Source: Candidatus Alistipes intestinigallinarum (GTDB lineage: Bacteria > Bacteroidota > Bacteroidia > Bacteroidales > Rikenellaceae). From it: 33,035 bases of DNA. Made by a program: the position numbers and the translations under genes. Every line of letters starts with the position of its first letter. The first letter of the stretch is position 1. Under the pieces are notes generated by a model, which was not told the origin of the DNA, made no database searches, and was given only the letters and a program-made list of their open reading frames with translations. The DNA is taken from contig DXDA01000004.1 of NCBI GenBank assembly GCA_019115745.1, positions 1-33,035 of the forward strand, read 5' to 3'. Below, piece by piece: positions 29,418 to 33,035 of this stretch.

Positions 29418-29762
29418 ATGATATTTCAAGCTGTAATTTGGGGTTGGTCGGAGATTCTGTGGGTCTCGCTCATCGGGTTTGCCCTGGTGTTCGTGCTGCT
29501 GGTGGCGCTGATCTTCATCATGAAGGCCTTCGGGGCCTGCTTCCGGAGCCGCACGACGACGCTTCCCGGCAAACCGGCCATCGCTCCGCAGCCGATGATC
29601 AGCCAGGAGGAGATCGCTGCGATCGCTACGGCGCTGAAGATCTATCGCAGTGCGCTGCATGACCGCGAGTCGGAGGTCCTGACCATCCTCAGCATCAAGC
29701 GGGCCTATTCGCCCTGGAATTCGAAAATTCACGGTTTAACCCAGCTTCCCGACCGGAAATAG
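29418..29762 (+). CDS. OadG-like small membrane subunit of the decarboxylase
   Basis: A 114-residue protein with one membrane helix near the N-terminus (WVSLIGFALVFVLLVALIFI) followed by a Pro-rich linker and a soluble helix (ISQEEIAAIATALKIYRSAL). This is the layout of the gamma/delta (OadG/MmdD) subunits that hold the sodium-pumping complex together. The C-terminal LSIKRAYSPWNSKIHGLTQL is typical of Bacteroidetes forms. It sits between the carboxyltransferase and the biotin carrier, 20 nt after mmdA. Confidence 0.85.
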   Translation: MIFQAVIWGWSEILWVSLIGFALVFVLLVALIFIMKAFGACFRSRTTTLPGKPAIAPQPMISQEEIAAIATALKIYRSALHDRESEVLTILSIKRAYSPWNSKIHGLTQLPDRK

Positions 29763-29799
29763 CACTTTTCGTTGGAGCAAGACAATCCAAAAAACAACA

Positions 29800-30261
29800 A
29801 TGAAAGATTATTCACTGAAAATCAACGGACATAATTACAACGTCCAGATCGACGACGCAAACGAGGACTCGACGTTGGTTCACGTAATGGTCAACGGTGT
29901 GGACTATGAAGTGGAGATCGAAGGCGCCAAGGCTGTCAAGGTCTCCAAGCCGCAGGTTGCCCCGGCCCCGAAGTCGGCCAACAGCGGCATGATCATGCCG
30001 TCGACGGCTACACCTTCGCCGCGTTTGGCGGCAGTTCCGCCCTCGTCGGGCTACAGCGTGAAGAGCCCGCTGCCGGGTACGGTGCTGGGCGTGAAGGTCG
30101 CCGTAGGCGATACGATCAGCAAGGGCCAGACGCTGGTGGTTCTGGAGGCCATGAAGATGGAGAACAATATCGATGCCGACCGCGGCGGCGTGGTGAAGCA
30201 GATCCTCGTGCAGCAGGGTGGTACGGTCATGGAAGGCGATACGTTACTTGTAATCGAATAG
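29800..30261 (+). CDS. mmdC: Biotin carboxyl carrier subunit of the decarboxylase
   Basis: A 153-residue protein. Residues 1-48 form a small domain ([20 protein letters not shown]), residues about 50-80 a Pro/Ala/Ser linker, and residues 85-153 a biotinyl domain with [20 protein letters not shown] and the biotin motif EAMKMEN (Lys119), ending GDTLLVIE. The flexible linker lets the biotin travel between the carboxyltransferase and the membrane decarboxylase. The beta subunit starts 4 nt later. Confidence 0.95.
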   Translation: MKDYSLKINGHNYNVQIDDANEDSTLVHVMVNGVDYEVEIEGAKAVKVSKPQVAPAPKSANSGMIMPSTATPSPRLAAVPPSSGYSVKSPLPGTVLGVKVAVGDTISKGQTLVVLEAMKMENNIDADRGGVVKQILVQQGGTVMEGDTLLVIE

Positions 30262-30265
30262 CCTT

Positions 30266-31477
30266 ATGTGGACAGCACTGACATCCAGTTCCAATTTCGT
30301 ATTGGAAAGTCTGGAAACCTTTGCCGAGTCGACGGGCGTAGCAGCGCTTTTCGCCAACATGGGCTGGGGCAACGTGGTGATGATCATCGTCGCTTTCGTG
30401 CTGCTTTACCTGGCCATCAAGCACAAGTTTGAGCCGCTGTTGCTGTTGACCATCGCCTTCGGCATGTTGCTCACGAACCTTCCGGGTGCGAACATGTACC
30501 ACACCGAGCTCTTCGCCGGCGGTCATGTGCACTGGGACATCTTCGTGGCCAATGCCGGACTGCTCGACTACCTCTATCTGGGCGTCAAGCTCGGTATCTA
30601 CCCCTGTCTGATCTTCCTGGGTGTGGGCGCGATGACCGACTTCGGTCCGCTGATCGCCAACCCGAAGAGCTTCCTGTTGGGCGCTGCCGCCCAATTGGGT
30701 ATCTTCATGACCTTCATCGGCGCCTATGCTCTGAACTTCACGCCCGAGCAGGCTGCCTCGATCGGTATCATCGGCGGAGCCGACGGCCCGACGTCGATCT
30801 ACCTGACGGCCATTCTGGCTCCGGAACTGCTGGGCCCGATTGCCGTGGCTGCCTACTCCTATATGGCCCTCGTGCCGGTGATCCAGCCGCCGATCATGCG
30901 TCTGCTCACTACGGAGAAGGAGCGTAAGATCAAGATGCGTCAGTTGCGCCCGGTATCGAAGACCGAGAAGATTCTCTTCCCGCTGATCATCACGGTGATT
31001 ATCGCCCTGCTGCTGCCGTCGGCGGCACCGCTGGTCGGCTGTCTGATGCTGGGAAATCTGATGAAGGAGTGCGGCGTGGTGGATCGTCTGTCGAAGACGG
31101 TGCAGAACGAGTTGATGAACATCGTGGTGATCTTCCTGGGCGTCACGGTGGGAGCTACGGCTACGGCCGAGGCCTTCATCAATTTCCGTACGCTGGGTAT
31201 CCTCGTGCTGGGCGTCATCGCCTTCAGTTTCGGTACGGCGGGCGGCGTTCTGCTGGCCAAGGTGATGAACCTCTTCGCCAAGGAGGGCAACAAGATCAAT
31301 CCGTTGATCGGCTCGGCCGGAGTTTCGGCGGTTCCGATGGCGGCCCGCGTGTCGCAGACCGAGGGCCAGAAGGCCGATCCTTCGAACTTCCTGCTGATGC
31401 ACGCCATGGGTCCGAACGTGGCCGGCGTGGTCGGTTCGGCGGTTGCTGCGGGTATCCTGCTGTCGTTCCTGGGTTAG
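30266..31477 (+). CDS. mmdB: Sodium-pumping decarboxylase beta subunit
   Basis: A 403-residue integral membrane protein of the OadB/MmdB family, which releases CO2 from carboxybiotin and exports sodium. About nine to eleven membrane segments are visible. Diagnostic stretches are [20 protein letters not shown], the re-entrant loop [16 protein letters not shown] with the essential Asp, [20 protein letters not shown], and the C-terminal [20 protein letters not shown] followed by [14 protein letters not shown]. Length is normal. It closes the operon; a terminator follows. Confidence 0.95.
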   Translation: MWTALTSSSNFVLESLETFAESTGVAALFANMGWGNVVMIIVAFVLLYLAIKHKFEPLLLLTIAFGMLLTNLPGANMYHTELFAGGHVHWDIFVANAGLLDYLYLGVKLGIYPCLIFLGVGAMTDFGPLIANPKSFLLGAAAQLGIFMTFIGAYALNFTPEQAASIGIIGGADGPTSIYLTAILAPELLGPIAVAAYSYMALVPVIQPPIMRLLTTEKERKIKMRQLRPVSKTEKILFPLIITVIIALLLPSAAPLVGCLMLGNLMKECGVVDRLSKTVQNELMNIVVIFLGVTVGATATAEAFINFRTLGILVLGVIAFSFGTAGGVLLAKVMNLFAKEGNKINPLIGSAGVSAVPMAARVSQTEGQKADPSNFLLMHAMGPNVAGVVGSAVAAGILLSFLG

Positions 31478-31494
31478 CCGGAGCGAACGATTGG

Positions 31495-31535
31495 AGGGCG
31501 GGGTCGACGAAAGGGTCGATCCCGCTCTTTTTTTG
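31495..31535 (+). terminator. Terminator of the mmd operon
   Basis: GCGGGGTCGAC (31498-31508) pairs with GTCGATCCCGC (31515-31525), one G-U pair, 6-nt loop, then a T tract. Confidence 0.85.
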
Positions 31536-31619
31536 TGTTTTTTTGGGGTGCTCCCGGGCGTTGATAGGCGCGGGAACCGGGTTGCATGAAAAATATTTGC
31601 GAAATGATTTTCAACCTGT

Positions 31620-31650
31620 TTTGCAGATCCAAAACTTTTTCGTACCTTTG
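31620..31650 (+). promoter_or_regulatory. Promoter of the rplM-rpsI operon
   Basis: TTTG (31620-31623), 19 nt, TACCTTTG (31643-31650), an exact consensus match. A small hairpin CCCGCA-AAG-TGCGGG (31655-31669) near the transcript start may be part of a ribosomal-protein leader. Confidence 0.85.
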
Positions 31651-31700
31651 CGCACCCGCAAAGTGCGGGAAACGGATTACAATAAGTTAAATTACACGTA

Positions 31701-32156
31701 ATGGATTCTTTAAGCTACAAGACTATCTCGGCGAACGCTGCGACCGTCACGAAGGAATGGGTGGTGATCGACGCGACGAACGAGGTACTGGGACGTCTTG
31801 CATCGCAGATCGCGAAGATCCTCCGAGGCAAGAACAAGCCCTGCTACACGCCTCACGTGGATTGCGGTGACTATGTCATCGTTATCAACGCGGAGAAGGT
31901 GAAGCTGACGGGCAACAAGATGACCGACAAGGTCTACACGCGCCACACCGGATATCCCGGCGGCCAGCGCTACGCTACGCCTGCCGACTATCTGGCTAAA
32001 AAACCGACGTTCCTCATCGAGAAGGCCGTCAAGGGAATGCTTCCCAAGACCCGTCTGGGTGAGAAACTGCTCACGAACCTGAAGGTTTATGTCGGCCCGG
32101 AGCACCCGCACGCCGCCCAGAACCCGAAGAGTATTAAATTAAACGAGATTAAGTAA
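31701..32156 (+). CDS. rplM: 50S ribosomal protein L13
   Basis: A 151-residue protein with the L13 marks: EWVVIDATNEVLGRLASQIA, KNKPCYTPHVDCGDYVIVIN, the RHTGYPGG loop and the end LKVYVGPEHPHAAQNP. Length is normal. It precedes rpsI by 5 nt, the conserved L13-S9 pair found across bacteria. Confidence 0.98.
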   Translation: MDSLSYKTISANAATVTKEWVVIDATNEVLGRLASQIAKILRGKNKPCYTPHVDCGDYVIVINAEKVKLTGNKMTDKVYTRHTGYPGGQRYATPADYLAKKPTFLIEKAVKGMLPKTRLGEKLLTNLKVYVGPEHPHAAQNPKSIKLNEIK

Positions 32157-32161
32157 GAGTT

Positions 32162-32548
32162 ATGGAAGTTGTAAACACCGTAGGTCGTCGTAAGGCCGCT
32201 GTGGCTCGCGTATTCGTGAAGCCGGGGAATGGTCAGATTACAATCAACCACAAGGAACTCGCCGTTTATTTCCCGCTCGAAATTCTCCAGTTCCAGGTGA
32301 AGCAGCCGCTGCTCGCCACGAACACTGCCGAGAGCTATGACATCACCATCAACCTCGATGGCGGTGGCATCAAGGGACAGGCCGAGGCCGCTCGTCTGGG
32401 TATCGCACGCGCCCTGTGCGAGATCGACGCCGAGATGCGCCCGGTGCTGAAGAAGGCCGGTTTCCTGACGCGCGATCCCCGCGAGGTTGAGCGTAAGAAG
32501 CCCGGACAGCCCGGAGCACGTCGCAAGTTCCAGTTCAGCAAGCGTTAA
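32162..32548 (+). CDS. rpsI: 30S ribosomal protein S9
   Basis: A 128-residue protein. Opening VVNTVGRRKAAVARVFVKPG, middle GGGIKGQAEAARLGIARALC, and the C-terminal tail with RKKPGQPGARRKFQFSKR, which reaches the ribosomal P site. It forms an operon with rplM. Confidence 0.98.
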   Translation: MEVVNTVGRRKAAVARVFVKPGNGQITINHKELAVYFPLEILQFQVKQPLLATNTAESYDITINLDGGGIKGQAEAARLGIARALCEIDAEMRPVLKKAGFLTRDPREVERKKPGQPGARRKFQFSKR

Positions 32549-32729
32549 TACGCACGACCGGAATTTCGGCAACGCACGGTGTCGGTTTTCAAATCGGAAG
32601 GACTACTTATTATTATATATGTATTACCCTTCGGTTGCCGCGCCGCGGAAAACTCCCGGGATCGGGACGCCCGCTACCCGCCGGAGTTGAAGAAAAGAGA
32701 ATTAGAATCAATTAACGAAGAGATTTAAA
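32549..32729. promoter_or_regulatory. Leader between rpsI and rpsB
   Basis: A 181-nt gap containing an inverted repeat CGGCAAC (32567-32573) and GTTGCCG (32634-32640) and an AT-rich centre. It may hold an rpsB promoter and a structured leader for S2 autoregulation, but no consensus promoter is clear. Confidence 0.35.
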
Positions 32730-33035
32730 ATGTCACGTACAGATTTTAATACATTACTGGAAGCCGGTGCGCACTTCGGTCACCTGAAGCGCAAATGGAA
32801 CCCGAAAATGGCTCCGTACATCTTCATGGAGAAGAACGGCATCCACATCATCGACCTGCACAAGACGGTGCTGAAGGTCGATGAGGCAGCCGCAGCGCTG
32901 AAGCAGATCGCCAAGAGCGGTCGCCGGGTGCTGTTCGTTGCCACGAAAAAACAGGCCAAGGAGATTGTTGCCGAAAAGGTGGCAGCCGTTGGAATGCCCT
33001 ACGTCACGGAGCGTTGGGCCGGCGGTATGCTGACA
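32730..33035 (+). CDS. rpsB: 30S ribosomal protein S2 (partial, cut by window end)
   Basis: The first 102 residues of S2 are visible: [66 protein letters not shown] and ERWAGGMLT, all typical of the family. The C-terminal part lies outside the window. It is usually followed by tsf in bacteria. Confidence 0.97.
   Translation, partial: MSRTDFNTLLEAGAHFGHLKRKWNPKMAPYIFMEKNGIHIIDLHKTVLKVDEAAAALKQIAKSGRRVLFVATKKQAKEIVAEKVAAVGMPYVTERWAGGMLT

Overview
The window looks like a chromosome segment of a gut Bacteroidales, most likely Alistipes (Rikenellaceae). The grounds are Bacteroidetes-type promoters (TTTG, 19-21 nt, TAnnTTTG) in front of many genes, lipoproteins with BACON domains, a methylmalonyl-CoA decarboxylase (propionate) operon, a GadB-type glutamate decarboxylase, and fairly high GC with Bacteroidales-like proteins throughout. 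The genus is inferred from gene content and was not checked by any search.

Positions 1 to about 14,500 are an integrated mobile element, probably a prophage or its remnant. It ends next to the 3' end of a tRNA-Pro gene (14522-14596, minus), a common target of tyrosine integrases; clustered GTGTAG and TTGTGTGTAAA repeats beside the tRNA look like integrase arm sites. From left to right it holds: an AT-rich partial gene with two tandem terminators; an early/replication block (excisionase-like HTH, winged-helix protein, DUF6291 protein, DnaB helicase); a sigma factor apparently split into two overlapping genes; a tail-like block (possible chaperone, 1034-aa protein ending in a BACON-like domain, tape-measure protein); an opposing control operon (XRE repressor, RhuM, Bro-N/DinD-like antirepressor); and small accessory genes including a DUF2693 protein and two paralogues of an unknown family. 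No integrase, terminase, portal or capsid gene is visible, so these lie left of position 1 or are missing.

Positions 14,500-18,500 (minus) carry tRNA-Pro, a HAD phosphatase and a compact operon of a steroid 5-alpha-reductase homologue, an old-yellow-enzyme flavin reductase and a short-chain dehydrogenase. This trio matches the reductase/3-beta-HSDH sets known from gut Bacteroidetes that reduce 3-oxo-delta4 bile acids and steroids. The dehydrogenase has an unusual ~100-residue repetitive N-terminal extension encoded by a 96-bp tandem repeat.

Positions 18,500-24,900 contain two paralogous surface lipoproteins (BACON plus leucine-rich repeats), each with a nine-C tract just after the lipobox. 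The first is in frame; the second is out of frame by one C. This suggests a phase-variable lipoprotein family. Between them lie gadB, a class III-type sirtuin without zinc cysteines, and a TRIC/UPF0126 membrane protein. Both lipoproteins are followed by arrays of a REP-like repeat whose stem sequence varies while its base pairing is kept; two genes end inside these repeats.

Positions 24,900-33,035 are core metabolism and translation: MeaB with a thioredoxin-fold protein, a small HTH protein with a long leader, the operon mce-mmdA-oadG-like-biotin carrier-mmdB (methylmalonyl-CoA epimerisation and sodium-pumping decarboxylation to propionyl-CoA), and the ribosomal protein genes rplM, rpsI and rpsB (cut by the window end).
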